Counted from the first letter of the stretch, positions 35,987 to 44,550 are shown. The stretch is 64,000 bases of DNA from Deferrisoma camini S3R1 (GCF_000526155.1 NZ_JAFN01000001.1:3412264-3476263); one strand, 5' to 3'. A program made the numbers and translations. The notes: generated by a model not told the origin, from the letters alone.

Positions 35987-36859
35987 CTACCGGAAGGAGT
36001 CACCGGGCTCCGGCCCCGACGGTTCCATCGCCCGGGCCATGGCGTCCAGCGGCGGTTCCCGGCCGGTCCAGAGCCGGAACGCCTCGGCGCCCTGGTGGAG
36101 CAGCATCGATCGGCCGGAGGCGGCCCGGTGCCCCAGGGCCCGGGCCTGGACGACCAGGGGGGTCTCGGCCCCCCTCCGATACGCCATGTCATAGACGAAA
36201 AGTTCCCGGCAGGAGCCCAGATCCCAGGGCCAGGAGGCGTCGTCCGACAGGCCCGCCGGCGTGGCGCTCACCACCAGATCGCCCGGCCGGGGCGCGAACG
36301 CGGCGAGGTCCTCGGCCGCCACCCGGGTGGGGCCGAGCCGGGACCCGAGCTCGTCGGCCAGCAGCCGGGCACGGATAGCGTTTCGGTTCATCACCCGGAT
36401 TTCTTGAGCCCCTCCCAAAGCGAGCGCCACCACGGCCGCGCGGGCCGCGCCGCCGGCCCCCCAGATCCAGCACCGCCGGCCCTCGGGGTGAAAAGCCAGG
36501 TCTTCGGCCAGGGCTCGGGCGAACCCGGCCACGTCCGTGTTGTGGGCCCGCCAGCCGGCTCGGACCGGCACCAGGGTGTTGGCCGCGCCCACCAGCTCGG
36601 CCCGGGGGTCGGCCTCGGCCGCCAGGGCCAGCGCCGCCTCCTTGTGGGGGACGGTCACGTTCCAGCCCGCCACCCCCAGGGCGCGGGATCCGGTCAGGGC
36701 TTCGGCGAGGCGCCCCGGCTCCACGTCGAACGCCAGGTACACCGCGTCGATTCCCAGGGCGGCGAACGCCGCGTTGTGCATGGAGGGGGACAGGCTGTGG
36801 GCCACCGGGTGGCCCAGCAGGCCGAACAAGGCGGTGCGAGGGGAGAGGGTGGGGGTCAT
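35987..36859 (-). CDS. aroE: Shikimate dehydrogenase
   Basis: 290 aa from the ATG at 36859, overlapping the ribF stop (ATGA). Substrate domain with GHPVAHSLSPSMHNAAF and the catalytic Lys in NVTVPHKEAAL, NADP domain with WGAGGAARAAVVAL and MNRN. Reduces 3-dehydroshikimate to shikimate in aromatic amino acid synthesis. It lies between ribF and pilB and is probably read with them, since the gap to pilB is only 47 bp. Confidence 0.95.
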   Translation of the reverse strand: MTPTLSPRTALFGLLGHPVAHSLSPSMHNAAFAALGIDAVYLAFDVEPGRLAEALTGSRALGVAGWNVTVPHKEAALALAAEADPRAELVGAANTLVPVRAGWRAHNTDVAGFARALAEDLAFHPEGRRCWIWGAGGAARAAVVALALGGAQEIRVMNRNAIRARLLADELGSRLGPTRVAAEDLAAFAPRPGDLVVSATPAGLSDDASWPWDLGSCRELFVYDMAYRRGAETPLVVQARALGHRAASGRSMLLHQGAEAFRLWTGREPPLDAMARAMEPSGPEPGDSFR

Positions 36860-37806
36860 GGCGCCGCGCGGGCCGCCTCCGGGGCCAGCCCCAGCACGCG
36901 ACGTACCTCCCTGACGTCGGATCGGATGTGGTCCACCAGGTCGTCCACGCTCCGGAAGGCGATCTCCCCGCGGATCCGGGCCACGGGCCGCAGCCGCAGC
37001 TCCTTCCCGTACAGGTCGCCCGTGAAGTCGAGCAGGTACGCCTCGACCCCGCTCGAGGAGGCCCCGAAGGTGGGGTTGGGCCCGATGTTGACGGCGGCCG
37101 GGAACTCGCCCTGCGGGGTCTGGGCCCACGCCGCGTACACCCCGGGCGGCGGCAGACACTCCTCCCGGGGCAGCACGTTGGCCGTGGGGAACCCCAGGCG
37201 CCTGCCCCGGGCGGCCCCGTGGATCACGGGCCCGTGGATCGAGAACGGCCGTCCCAGGAGCCGGGCCGCGGTCTCGAAATCGGCCTCGGCCACGGCCCGG
37301 CGGATCCGAGTGGAGCTCACCACCTCCCCGCCCAGCCGGCACTCCGGCAGCACCTCCACCCGGAACCCCACCTGGCTCCCCACCTCGCGGAGCAGCCCGA
37401 TCGAGCCCCGCCGCTCACGGCCGAACCCGAAGTCCGGGCCGACCCAAATCTCCTTGACCCCTAGGGCCCCCACCAGGGTTCGGGTCACGAACTGCCGGGG
37501 CTCCTGCGCCGCGTACTCCCGGTCGAACCGGGCCCACACGATCAGGTCCACTCCCAGGTCCGCGATCCGGGCCAGCCTCTCCTCGAACGAGGTGAGCAGC
37601 GGTGGGCAGTAGGCCGGGTTCAGAATCTGCAGCGGATGGGGGTGAAACGTGTACACCACGGACTCGACCCCCAGTTCCCGGGCCCGGCGCACCACCCGGC
37701 CGATCAGGGCTTCGTGGCCCCGGTGAACCCCGTCGAAGTTCCCCACGGTGATCACGGACGCGGCCACCGTGCCGGGGGTCAGTTGGTTGTGTTCGATCAC
37801 GCGCAT
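36856..37806 (-). CDS. ribF: Bifunctional riboflavin kinase / FAD synthetase
   Basis: 316 aa from the ATG at 37806; the frame stays open upstream through an 8-bp array but the family starts here. N-terminal nucleotidyltransferase domain with GNFDGVHRGHEALI and the SSTRIRRAV segment, C-terminal flavokinase domain with GRRLGFPTANV and the catalytic EAYLLDFTGDLYG region. Makes FMN and FAD from riboflavin. AGGAAC precedes the start. Translationally coupled to aroE. Confidence 0.94.
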   Translation of the reverse strand: MRVIEHNQLTPGTVAASVITVGNFDGVHRGHEALIGRVVRRARELGVESVVYTFHPHPLQILNPAYCPPLLTSFEERLARIADLGVDLIVWARFDREYAAQEPRQFVTRTLVGALGVKEIWVGPDFGFGRERRGSIGLLREVGSQVGFRVEVLPECRLGGEVVSSTRIRRAVAEADFETAARLLGRPFSIHGPVIHGAARGRRLGFPTANVLPREECLPPPGVYAAWAQTPQGEFPAAVNIGPNPTFGASSSGVEAYLLDFTGDLYGKELRLRPVARIRGEIAFRSVDDLVDHIRSDVREVRRVLGLAPEAARAAP

Positions 37807-37836
37807 CCGCGTTCCTGTCGGTTTCCAGTCACTTCC

Positions 37837-37876
37837 GCTAGAAGGCTGGAAGGCTAGGAGGCTAGAAGGCTTAAAA
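37837..37876 (-). repeat. 8-bp tandem array upstream of ribF
   Basis: Five octamers (GCTAGAAG, GCTGGAAG, GCTAGGAG, GCTAGAAG, GCTTAAAA on the plus strand) in exact register. In the ribF sense strand they read as CTTCTAGC/CTCCTAGC units, ending 30 bp before the start codon. Confidence 0.9.
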
Positions 37877-37940
37877 TCCGCCGTGATCTCCGAGTATTCC
37901 AAGCGTGATCACGCCTCTTTGGTGTCACCTTACACTCCCG

Positions 37941-38083
37941 GGGGCATGGGGTCTGCGAATCAGGGGGCAGAAGACAGATTTCAGTGGGCAGGTTGTGCCC
38001 GCACGCCGTCGGACGCCGGATCAAGCCTGTCGTTTCTTCCCTGTCTCCTGTCTACTGAATTCCGGTTCCTGAAACCCATGCCC
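37941..38083. repeat. Two-armed inverted 7-bp repeat element with CATG boundaries
   Basis: GGGGCATGGGGTCTG boundary at about 37941-37955, five heptamers GNNNNCA (37956-37990), a 51-bp centre, then five heptamers of type TGNNNYC (38042-38076) and the closing CATGCCC (38077-38083). Arms are imperfect inverse complements. The rest of 37877-38342, apart from the hairpin at 38300, shows nothing I can name. Confidence 0.85.
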
Positions 38084-38299
38084 CACACCGGAGTTCCCCA
38101 GAGCAGGGAAAGTTGCTCTCCCCGTTGTAGGTCCCCCCAGGGGCCTGAGATGCTTTTCAGTAACTTTGGGTCTTCGATCTGTTGAGCGACTGAGCCGTTG
38201 GGCGGCCGCCCGCCGGGGCGAAATCGCCAGGAGAACGGTAACGGTAGGTGGGCCCGGCCGAGGTGTCAAGGCGCCGAGCGGGAGGGGGGGCCCAGGAAC

Positions 38300-38323
38300 G
38301 CCCGGGGGCGGCCGCCCCCGGGC
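38300..38323. terminator. GC-only palindrome after cooS
   Basis: Self-complementary GCCCGGGGGC/GCCCCCGGGC around GGCC, 20 bp after the cooS stop. No T-tract, so its role as a terminator is uncertain. Confidence 0.4.
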
Positions 38324-38342
38324 AGGAAGCCGAGCCTTGGGA

Positions 38343-40223
38343 TCAGAGGCCGAGGGCTTTGCGCTTGCCGTCGATGTGGGCCACGATGGCGTCGGCGCAC
38401 CTGGCCGGGTCGGGCTCCACCACGAACCGGGCGCCGATCACCTCGTCGAGCCCCTGGGTGGCCAGCTTGACGACGTTGGGCGAGCCCAGGATCGGCGGCA
38501 CCACGCCCAGGAAGGTGGTGATGCCCGCGGCCACCACGTAGAACGCGATGGCCACGGCCTTCTCCGAGTACCACTCGGGGGCGGCCCCGGCCAGGGGCAG
38601 CTGGGCCGTGTCCACGTTCAAGGCGTTCGCCAGGGCGCCGGCCAGGTGCAGGATGCGGGTGTTGTCCACGCACGAGCCCACGTGGAGCACCGGCGGGATG
38701 CCCAGGCTCCCGCACACCTCGCGAAGCCCCGGGCCGGCCAGATCGGCGGCCTCGGGTACCTTGAACCCGGCCTTGGCGTTGGCCACGGCCGCGCACCCGG
38801 TGTCCAGCACGAGAACGTCGTGCTCGATCAGGCGGCGGGTGAGCTCCACGTGGCCGAGGTCGTGCTTCACCTTGGGGTTGTTGCACCCCACCACGCCCAC
38901 CGCGCCCCGGATCTTGCCCGCGGTGATCGCGTCGATGAGGGGCTGGGGGGTGCCGCCCAAGGCGGCCAGCACGGCCTCCACGCTGAACCCCGTCATCTGC
39001 GCCACCGGCTCCGAAGGCACGGCCACCGCGCCGGGTTTTCGGCTGCGGTAGTTGTCCACCGCCTCGCGCACCACCTCCCGGGCCAGGGCCTCGGCGTTCT
39101 CCGGGGTGAACTCCCGGTGCTCGGCACCGGGGAACTTGGCCTTGGGGCTCGTGGACACGAACTTGGTGTGGTAGCACCCCGCGATCTGGGGCAGCGCAGG
39201 CATGATGCACTGGTAATCCACGATCATCATGTCCACCGCTCCGGTCACCAACACCAGCTCGGTCATGAGGTGGTTCCCGGCCATGGGGATGCCCCGACGC
39301 ATCAACAGCTCGTTGCCGGTGCAGCACAGACCCACCAGGTTGATGCCGGCCGCGCCCGCGTCCCGGGCCCTTTGGACCAGCTCCGGGTCCTCCACCGCCC
39401 GGGCCACCATCTCGGACACCACCGGGTTGTGGCCGTGGAGCAGGATGTTCACCTGGTCGGGCCGGATCACCCCCAGGTTCGCCTGCGAGGTGGTGGGCTT
39501 GGGCACCCCAAACAGCACGTCCGAGAGCTCGGTGCCGATCATCGAGCCCCCGAGCCCGTCGGCCAGGGCCGTGCGGAAGCCGTGAAGCAGGATGTTCACG
39601 TAGTCGTTGTCCACCCCCATGTGGGTGCGGTGCATCATCTCGGTGACCTCGCGGTCGATGCCCCGCGGCAGGATGCCGAGCTTCTCCCACACCGCCACCC
39701 GGGCGGCCGGCATGCGGTCCACGAACTGGAGCCGGCCCTTCTTCATGCCGAACTCCTCGAGCATGGCGTCGGCCAGCTCCCGAGCCAGGTCCTGGGAGGA
39801 CTTGCCCTCGGTACCGATGCCGAACTCGGCCGCGAGCGCCCGGAGCTTCCCCTCGTCGGCGATGGTGTAGCCCGGGGCCCTGCCCTCTCCCACGGCCAGC
39901 AGGGTCTCCACCAGGTCCCGGCCGTGGTCCGAGTGGCTCGCGGACCCGGCCGCGATCATTCGGCCCAGGTTCCGGGCCACCATGATGTCGGCGTCCGCGC
40001 CGCACACCCCCTGCTGGGGGCCCTCGCCGAACGGGTCGATCCGGCACGGGCCCATGGCGCAGATGCGGCACGACAGGCCCAGGTCGCAGTACCCGCAACG
40101 GGGTTTCTGGGCCTCGTGGCGGTCCCAAACGGTGGCGACCCCGTCGGTGCGGGCTTTGTCGATCAGGCCGGGCGCGTCCTGGGTCACGGTGAGCTCACGG
40201 GCTTCCTCGATCTTCACGGCCAT
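38343..40223 (-). CDS. cooS: Carbon monoxide dehydrogenase, NiFeS catalytic subunit
   Basis: 626 aa, usual length. The N-terminal Cys cluster CGYCDLGLSCRICAMGPCRI holds the B and D iron-sulfur sites; the C-cluster ligands appear in NLVGLCCTGNELL, VVGCNNPK, LVLDTGCAAVANAKAG and VLHVGSCVDNTR. Oxidises CO to CO2 (or the reverse) with a nickel-iron cluster. GTAAGGAGG lies just upstream of the ATG. The genes upstream on this strand encode CooF and an FAD oxidoreductase, giving electron transfer partners. No cooC maturation gene is in the window. A composite repeat element sits between cooF and cooS. Confidence 0.95.
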   Translation of the reverse strand: MAVKIEEARELTVTQDAPGLIDKARTDGVATVWDRHEAQKPRCGYCDLGLSCRICAMGPCRIDPFGEGPQQGVCGADADIMVARNLGRMIAAGSASHSDHGRDLVETLLAVGEGRAPGYTIADEGKLRALAAEFGIGTEGKSSQDLARELADAMLEEFGMKKGRLQFVDRMPAARVAVWEKLGILPRGIDREVTEMMHRTHMGVDNDYVNILLHGFRTALADGLGGSMIGTELSDVLFGVPKPTTSQANLGVIRPDQVNILLHGHNPVVSEMVARAVEDPELVQRARDAGAAGINLVGLCCTGNELLMRRGIPMAGNHLMTELVLVTGAVDMMIVDYQCIMPALPQIAGCYHTKFVSTSPKAKFPGAEHREFTPENAEALAREVVREAVDNYRSRKPGAVAVPSEPVAQMTGFSVEAVLAALGGTPQPLIDAITAGKIRGAVGVVGCNNPKVKHDLGHVELTRRLIEHDVLVLDTGCAAVANAKAGFKVPEAADLAGPGLREVCGSLGIPPVLHVGSCVDNTRILHLAGALANALNVDTAQLPLAGAAPEWYSEKAVAIAFYVVAAGITTFLGVVPPILGSPNVVKLATQGLDEVIGARFVVEPDPARCADAIVAHIDGKRKALGL

Positions 40224-40240
40224 GGTGCGACCTCCTTACG

Positions 40241-40360
40241 GCTAGAAAGCTAGGATGCTGGGAGGCTAGGAGGCTCGAAACCTTTTCGGGCCTTCGGCCC
40301 GCTGGGCGGCTGGGCTGCTAGGCGGCCGGACGGCTCTCGAACCGCGCCAAAGCTCGGGGG
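40241..40360 (-). repeat. Composite modular repeat between cooF and cooS
   Basis: Plus-strand order: five octamers of GCTRGGAR type (40241-40280), the palindrome GGGCCTTCGGCCC (40288-40300), four octamers of GCTGGGCG type (40301-40332), GCTCTCGAACCGCGCC (40333-40348) and GCTCGGGGGCA. In cooS sense the pyrimidine-rich octamers (CTCCTAGC) come last, ending 17 bp before the start codon and next to its AAGGAGG. Confidence 0.88.
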
Positions 40361-40395
40361 CACGGGGGCTGGTGGAGAGCCCGGCGAAGGGAGGA

Positions 40396-41010
40396 TCAGC
40401 CCCCCGGGCCCACGGCCTCGGCAGCGTCCCCCAGGGCCCGCCACAGGCCGACGGCCTCCGGCTGGCGGGGGACCGCGGCCGGGGTCTGGCGGATGCCCAG
40501 ACTGATCTCCCGGGCCAGCCGGCGCGACTCGTCCCGCAGGATCTCGTTGGGGTCCCCGAACTCCAGGGCCCCCACCAGGCAGGTCTCGACGCAGGCCGGG
40601 ACCCGGCCCTCCTTCTGGCGCTCCACGCAGTTGTCGCACTTGACCGCCACGGTACGGTCCGGGGCGCGGTGATCGGCCCGGTACCGGATCACCCCGAACG
40701 GGCACGCCATGGCGCACATGCCGCAGTTGATGCACCGCGAGGGGTCCACCACCACCGCGCCGGTGGGCAGGTCCCGGCGCAGGGCGGCCGGCATGCACGC
40801 CTGCATGCACGGCGCCGGATCGCAGTGCCGGCATTTGTTGGGGAACGCCAAGTTCCCAGGCCCCGGCCCCACGTGGATCCGGGGCGCCGGCCGGGGTTCC
40901 TCGAACACGGCCCCGTACAAGGTCTGGGTGCGGGAGTGGGCCACGGCGCAGGCGGTCTGGCATTGCATGCACCCCACGCACCGTTGCGGATGCACCACCA
41001 CGGTCTTCAT
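40396..41010 (-). CDS. cooF: 4Fe-4S electron transfer protein CooF
   Basis: 204 aa from the ATG at 41010, behind AAGGAGG. Four Cys-rich clusters: CVGCMQCQTAC, CRHCDPAPCMQAC, CINCGMCAMACPFG and CDNCVERQKEGRVPACVETC, the pattern of the HycB/CooF ferredoxin family. It would take electrons from CooS to an acceptor such as the adjacent FAD oxidoreductase. Overlaps that gene by 4 bp. The C-terminal about 35 residues are not conserved. Confidence 0.92.
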   Translation of the reverse strand: MKTVVVHPQRCVGCMQCQTACAVAHSRTQTLYGAVFEEPRPAPRIHVGPGPGNLAFPNKCRHCDPAPCMQACMPAALRRDLPTGAVVVDPSRCINCGMCAMACPFGVIRYRADHRAPDRTVAVKCDNCVERQKEGRVPACVETCLVGALEFGDPNEILRDESRRLAREISLGIRQTPAAVPRQPEAVGLWRALGDAAEAVGPGG

Positions 41011-42332
41011 CGGAACACCTCCTTGCCTACGGGATCGCCTGTCGGCAGTGCGGCGGCCGGTCCCCGCCGCCCCCCGGTCACCGCCTCCCGGCCGAACGCG
41101 AACCCGCTCCACGAGATTCGGTCTACCAGGGGGTCGAAGGGGAGGTCCGCGACCCGGGCTCCCCGTCGGATGGCCGCGATCAGCAGACCGGTCCGGTCCG
41201 GTCCTGGGCGGCCGTCGGTGCCGACCACCACCGCCCCCACCAGCACGCCGTCCCGCAGGACCACCCGGCGATAACCGCCGGCCGGGTCCCAGATCTCCCG
41301 CACCGCGTACGGGCCCTCCGGCGGACGTGTGATGCCCGCGCTGACGAGGTGGAGGCGGCCCACCTTGATCGAGTTCATGGCCAGACTGCCCGGGTATGCC
41401 TCGTGGCCGCCTGCCATGTTCCGGCCGGCCACGATCCCTTGCTCCACGGCCGCCGGCCAGATCGCGTTCAGCCGGGGGGCCCGCCACGCCACGTCGAAGG
41501 TGCGGGCCACGTCCCCAGCGGCCCAGATGTCGGGGGCCGGGGTGCGCAACCGGCCGTCCACCGGGATCCCGGCCGGGCCTCCGATGCCCAGGGCCTCGGC
41601 CAGCTCGGCGCGGGGTCGCACCCCCTTGCCCCGCACCACCAGGTCGCACGGCAAGGCCTCGCCGGGCGGGTCGAACCGCACCGCCGTGACGCGGCCGTCT
41701 TCCCCCCCCACCAAGGCGGAGGGGCGGTATCCGGTGCGGACCGAGACCCCCTCGTCCTCCAGGGCCTCGGCCACCCGCCGGCCCGCCTCGGGATTGACCA
41801 CCCGGGACAGGGGAGCCTCCGACCCGATGCAGAGGGTCACGTCCAGGCTCCGGGCGGCCAGGGCATGGGCCGCCTTCACCCCCACGAGGCCTCCGCCAAG
41901 CACCAGGGTCGTGCGGGCCCCCGCGCGGATCTCCCGGTCGATGGCCTCGGCGTCCCCCCGGGTCCGGAACCCGAACACGTTGGCCGCCTCTTCCCCGGCC
42001 AGGCCCAGGGGGCGGGGCACGGCGCCCGTGGCCAACAGCAGCCGGTCGTAGGGGAGGGGATCCCCCTCCTCCAGGAACACCTGTTTTCCCTCGGGGTCCA
42101 CGCGGAGCACCCGGGCCGAGGTCCGGAACCGGACGCGGTCGGCGCAGCGGAACGGCAGGTCGTACAGGGTGTGGGGGACCTCACCGGCCAGGGCGTACGA
42201 GATCAAGGGCCGGCAGTAGGGGGAGTAGGGTTCCTCGGTGAGCAGGGTGACTTCGGCCGAGGGGTCCACCGAGCAGACGGCCTCGGCCGCAGCCAGGCCG
42301 GCGGCGCTGGCTCCCACGATCACATGGCGCAT
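41007..42332 (-). CDS. FAD-dependent NAD(P)H oxidoreductase linked to CO dehydrogenase
   Basis: 441 aa from the ATG at 42332. Two Rossmann folds: HVIVGASAAGLAAAEAV at the start for FAD and LVLGGGLVGVKAAHAL near 145 for NAD(P)H, a GDVARTFD FAD-binding turn, and a C-terminal domain as in NADH oxidase and rubredoxin reductase relatives. First gene of the oxidoreductase-cooF-cooS set, a grouping known from CO-oxidising bacteria, where it is thought to pass electrons from CooF to NAD(P). The composite repeat at 42429-42540 precedes it. Confidence 0.88.
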   Translation of the reverse strand: MRHVIVGASAAGLAAAEAVCSVDPSAEVTLLTEEPYSPYCRPLISYALAGEVPHTLYDLPFRCADRVRFRTSARVLRVDPEGKQVFLEEGDPLPYDRLLLATGAVPRPLGLAGEEAANVFGFRTRGDAEAIDREIRAGARTTLVLGGGLVGVKAAHALAARSLDVTLCIGSEAPLSRVVNPEAGRRVAEALEDEGVSVRTGYRPSALVGGEDGRVTAVRFDPPGEALPCDLVVRGKGVRPRAELAEALGIGGPAGIPVDGRLRTPAPDIWAAGDVARTFDVAWRAPRLNAIWPAAVEQGIVAGRNMAGGHEAYPGSLAMNSIKVGRLHLVSAGITRPPEGPYAVREIWDPAGGYRRVVLRDGVLVGAVVVGTDGRPGPDRTGLLIAAIRRGARVADLPFDPLVDRISWSGFAFGREAVTGGRRGPAAALPTGDPVGKEVFR

Positions 42333-42428
42333 GGTCCGTCCCCCTGGAGCCGTGGTAGGCTGCGAAACACGCGAAACGTAGCAGGCGAACCCCGGGTCCA
42401 CAAGGGGGGCCGAGGCGAGATTCAGAAC

Positions 42429-42540
42429 TTCGGTCGCCGGTCTCCGGTCGCCGGTCATCGGTCGCCGGTCTGGGGCCTTCGGCCCGCTGGGCGGCCGGGC
42501 GGCTCTCGAACCGCGCCAATGCTCGGGGGGCATGGGGTGG
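42429..42540 (-). repeat. Composite modular repeat upstream of the FAD oxidoreductase
   Basis: In minus-strand order: GCATG-type boundary (about 42535), GCTCGGG, CGCGGTTCGAGAGCC (42517-42502), two octamers of GCCCGGC type, the palindrome GGGCCGAAGGCCC, then six heptamers GACCGNN (42470-42429), ending 96 bp before the start codon. It is the inverted copy of the design at 6331-6450. Confidence 0.87.
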
Positions 42541-42582
42541 TCTCATGCCCGGCTTCGCGCGCGGCCGGAGGCAGGCCCCTTG

Positions 42583-42619
42583 CACCTCCGAGCAAGGAGC
42601 GATAGCGCCTGTTTATCCG
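42583..42619 (+). repeat. REP-like element, copy 1
   Basis: CTCCGAGCAAGGAGCGATAG followed by CGCCTGTTTATCCG. The same string with few changes occurs at 51111-51145 and 57029-57063. CTCC/GGAG and GCGATAGCGC can form small hairpins. It ends 25 bp before the HAD gene start. Confidence 0.75.
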
Positions 42620-42643
42620 AGCATCCCAGCGGAAGCTACGAGA

Positions 42644-43351
42644 ATGGACATCCAGGCCGTATCGTTCGACGCCGGAAACACCCTGATCCGGCCTCGCACC
42701 TCGGTGGGCGAGGTGTATGCGGACGCGGCTCGGCGACACGGCGTGCCGGCCGACGGGGCCGCCCTGGACCGCAGGTTCCGGGAGGTGTTCGACCGGCGTC
42801 GCTCCGAGTTCCTGCCGGCCGTGTCCCGGCCCCACTCCCCGGGCCGGGAGCGGGCGTTCTGGCGAACCCTGGTGGCCGAGGTGTTCCGGTTGGAGGGGCT
42901 GTGGGAGGGGGCGGCCCACGTGTTCGAGGCGATCTTCCACGAGCTGTACGAGGCGTTCGCCCGGCCGGACCCCTGGGAGGTGTTCCCCGACGTGGTGCCG
43001 TGCCTGGACGCCTTGCAGGCGAAAGGGGTGCCCGTGGTCGTGGTGTCCAACTGGGACAGCCGGTTGCACGAGATCCTCCGCGGCCTGGGGCTGCGGGACC
43101 GGTTCCGGTTCGTCCTGGTCTCGGCCGAGTTCGGGGCCGAGAAGCCCGACCCCGCCATCTTCCACGAGGCGGCCCGCCGGCTCGGCACGGCTCCGGACCG
43201 AATGCTCCACGTGGGCGACCTGTATCGCGAGGACGTGCTCGGCGCCCGGGCCGCCGGCATGGTGGGGGCCTTGGTGGACCGGCGGGGGGACGGCCCCCAG
43301 GCTCGGGTTCGGTTCCGTGACCTGCGGGAGGTGCCGGGGTATCTGGGATGA
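42644..43351 (+). CDS. HAD-superfamily hydrolase
   Basis: 235 aa from the ATG at 42644; the frame is open upstream through the REP-like repeat. HAD motifs: I, FDAGNTLI (the second Asp is replaced by Asn, DxGxT with Asp at 9); II, VVVSNWD; III, Lys in EKPDP; IV, HVGDLYREDVLGA. The alpha-helical cap after motif I fits the HDHD3-like IA subfamily. Substrate, probably a small phosphate ester, is unknown. The methyltransferase gene follows after 12 bp. Confidence 0.85.
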   Translation: MDIQAVSFDAGNTLIRPRTSVGEVYADAARRHGVPADGAALDRRFREVFDRRRSEFLPAVSRPHSPGRERAFWRTLVAEVFRLEGLWEGAAHVFEAIFHELYEAFARPDPWEVFPDVVPCLDALQAKGVPVVVVSNWDSRLHEILRGLGLRDRFRFVLVSAEFGAEKPDPAIFHEAARRLGTAPDRMLHVGDLYREDVLGARAAGMVGALVDRRGDGPQARVRFRDLREVPGYLG

Positions 43352-43363
43352 TGGGGCGGACCG

Positions 43364-44194
43364 ATGCGTAGGCGACCGGCCGGTTGGGAGCCTCCGGGGC
43401 CCGTGCCGCGGGGGGATCGGGGGGATCCGGACCTCCAGCCGGGCCCCGGCGAGACCCTGGACTGTCTGTCGGGTCACTGGAAGATCTTCCAGCTGCGGCG
43501 AGGGCACCGGTACTCCACCGACGACCTGCTCACGGCCTGGTACGCCGTGGAGGCCTGCCGGCGGGCCGGGGCGCAACCCCGGCGGATCCTGGACCTGGGG
43601 TGCGGGATCGGCTCGGTGGGGCTCCTGGTGCTGTGGAGGTTCCCCGGGGCGTCGCTCGTGGGGGTGGAGGCCCAGGCGGTGAGCGCGGGGTTGGCCCGGC
43701 GGTCGGTCCGGTACAACGGGATCGGGGGCAGGGCGGAGATCCGGGTGGGCGACTTCCGGGACCCGGGGGTGTTTCGGCCAGGGGAGAGGTTCGACCTGGT
43801 GACCGGCAGCCCCCCCTACCTCGTGCCGGGAGAGGGGCGCCGGAGCTCGCTCCCCCAGCGGGGACCCTGCCGGTTCGAGGACCGCGGGGGAGCCCGGGAC
43901 TACCTCGGGACGGCCTCGGCGCGGCTGGCTGCCGGGGGGATCGTGGCATGGGTTCACGCCACGCGGTACCGGGACGAGAACGTGGCCGCAGCGGTCGAGG
44001 CCGGGCTGGGGCGGATCGTGGTGCGGCCGGTGGTGTTCCGGGAAGGGCGGGAGAGCCTGATCAGCTTGTTCTATGCATCACAAAACCCCGCCCGCTCCGT
44101 CGAAGACGAGCCGGCCCTGGTGATCCGCCGGGCGGACGGGGGGTGGTCGGACGAGTATCGCAGGGTCCGTGCGGAGATGGGATTTCCCGCCTGA
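43364..44194 (+). CDS. TrmN6-like N6-adenine methyltransferase
   Basis: 276 aa. SAM-binding motif ILDLGCGIGSVGLLVLWRFP, acidic VGVEAQAVS, and the catalytic NPPY-type motif as GSPPYLVPGEG. The N-terminal HWKIFQLRRGHRYSTDDLL matches tRNA1(Val) A37 methyltransferases and relatives. N-terminal about 30 residues are Pro-rich and probably disordered; a later start is possible. Immediately downstream of the HAD gene. Confidence 0.82.
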   Translation: MRRRPAGWEPPGPVPRGDRGDPDLQPGPGETLDCLSGHWKIFQLRRGHRYSTDDLLTAWYAVEACRRAGAQPRRILDLGCGIGSVGLLVLWRFPGASLVGVEAQAVSAGLARRSVRYNGIGGRAEIRVGDFRDPGVFRPGERFDLVTGSPPYLVPGEGRRSSLPQRGPCRFEDRGGARDYLGTASARLAAGGIVAWVHATRYRDENVAAAVEAGLGRIVVRPVVFREGRESLISLFYASQNPARSVEDEPALVIRRADGGWSDEYRRVRAEMGFPA

Positions 44195-44266
44195 CCCCGA
44201 AAAAACGAAAGCCGCCTGCGGCGGCAACGGATCGTGTCCCCCAAACATCCGAACGCGGCGGCCCGC

Positions 44267-44443
44267 TCAGGCCGCCTTCCTTCGCGAGATCGATTTCACC
44301 TCCCTCCACAGCCGGCGCTTGACGTCCGGGTCGAATCCCTGGCGGTCGGCCCAGGCGTCGAACGCGAGTCGCTTCTCCACGGGGAACAGTCGGTACTCCC
44401 GGAGGAACTTCTCCGCGAGGTACGTGGTGTACTCCCGGGTCAT
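44267..44443 (-). CDS. Small basic protein of unknown function
   Basis: 58 aa. ATG 44443 has AAGGAGGTG 8 nt upstream, and a sigma-70 type promoter (44504-44531) lies about 60 bp upstream, so a real gene is likely. The protein is helical and charged (YLAEKFLREYRLFPVEKR, WREVKSISRRKAA), with no signal peptide. I do not recognise a family. Confidence 0.65.
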   Translation of the reverse strand: MTREYTTYLAEKFLREYRLFPVEKRLAFDAWADRQGFDPDVKRRLWREVKSISRRKAA

Positions 44444-44503
44444 GGTGATGCACCTCCTTGTCACGGCGGTTGTGTGGTAGTGCTCCTTTTCACGAGGACG
44501 GGA

Positions 44504-44531
44504 GAATAACCATCCGCCGCGGTTCTGTCAA
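44504..44531 (-). promoter_or_regulatory. Sigma-70 type promoter for the small basic protein
   Basis: Minus strand TTGACA (44531-44526), 16 bp, TTATTC (44509-44504). Confidence 0.5.
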
Positions 44532-44550
44532 CCGGGGGTCGGCAACGTCG

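Noticed and set aside
37807-37902. N-terminal extension of RibF
   Set aside because: It is encoded by the 8-bp array (Pro/Ser/Leu-rich) and has no counterpart in the family.
42545-42643. N-terminal extension of the HAD hydrolase
   Set aside because: The extra codons are the REP-like repeat seen elsewhere in non-coding places; the family begins at the ATG at 42644.
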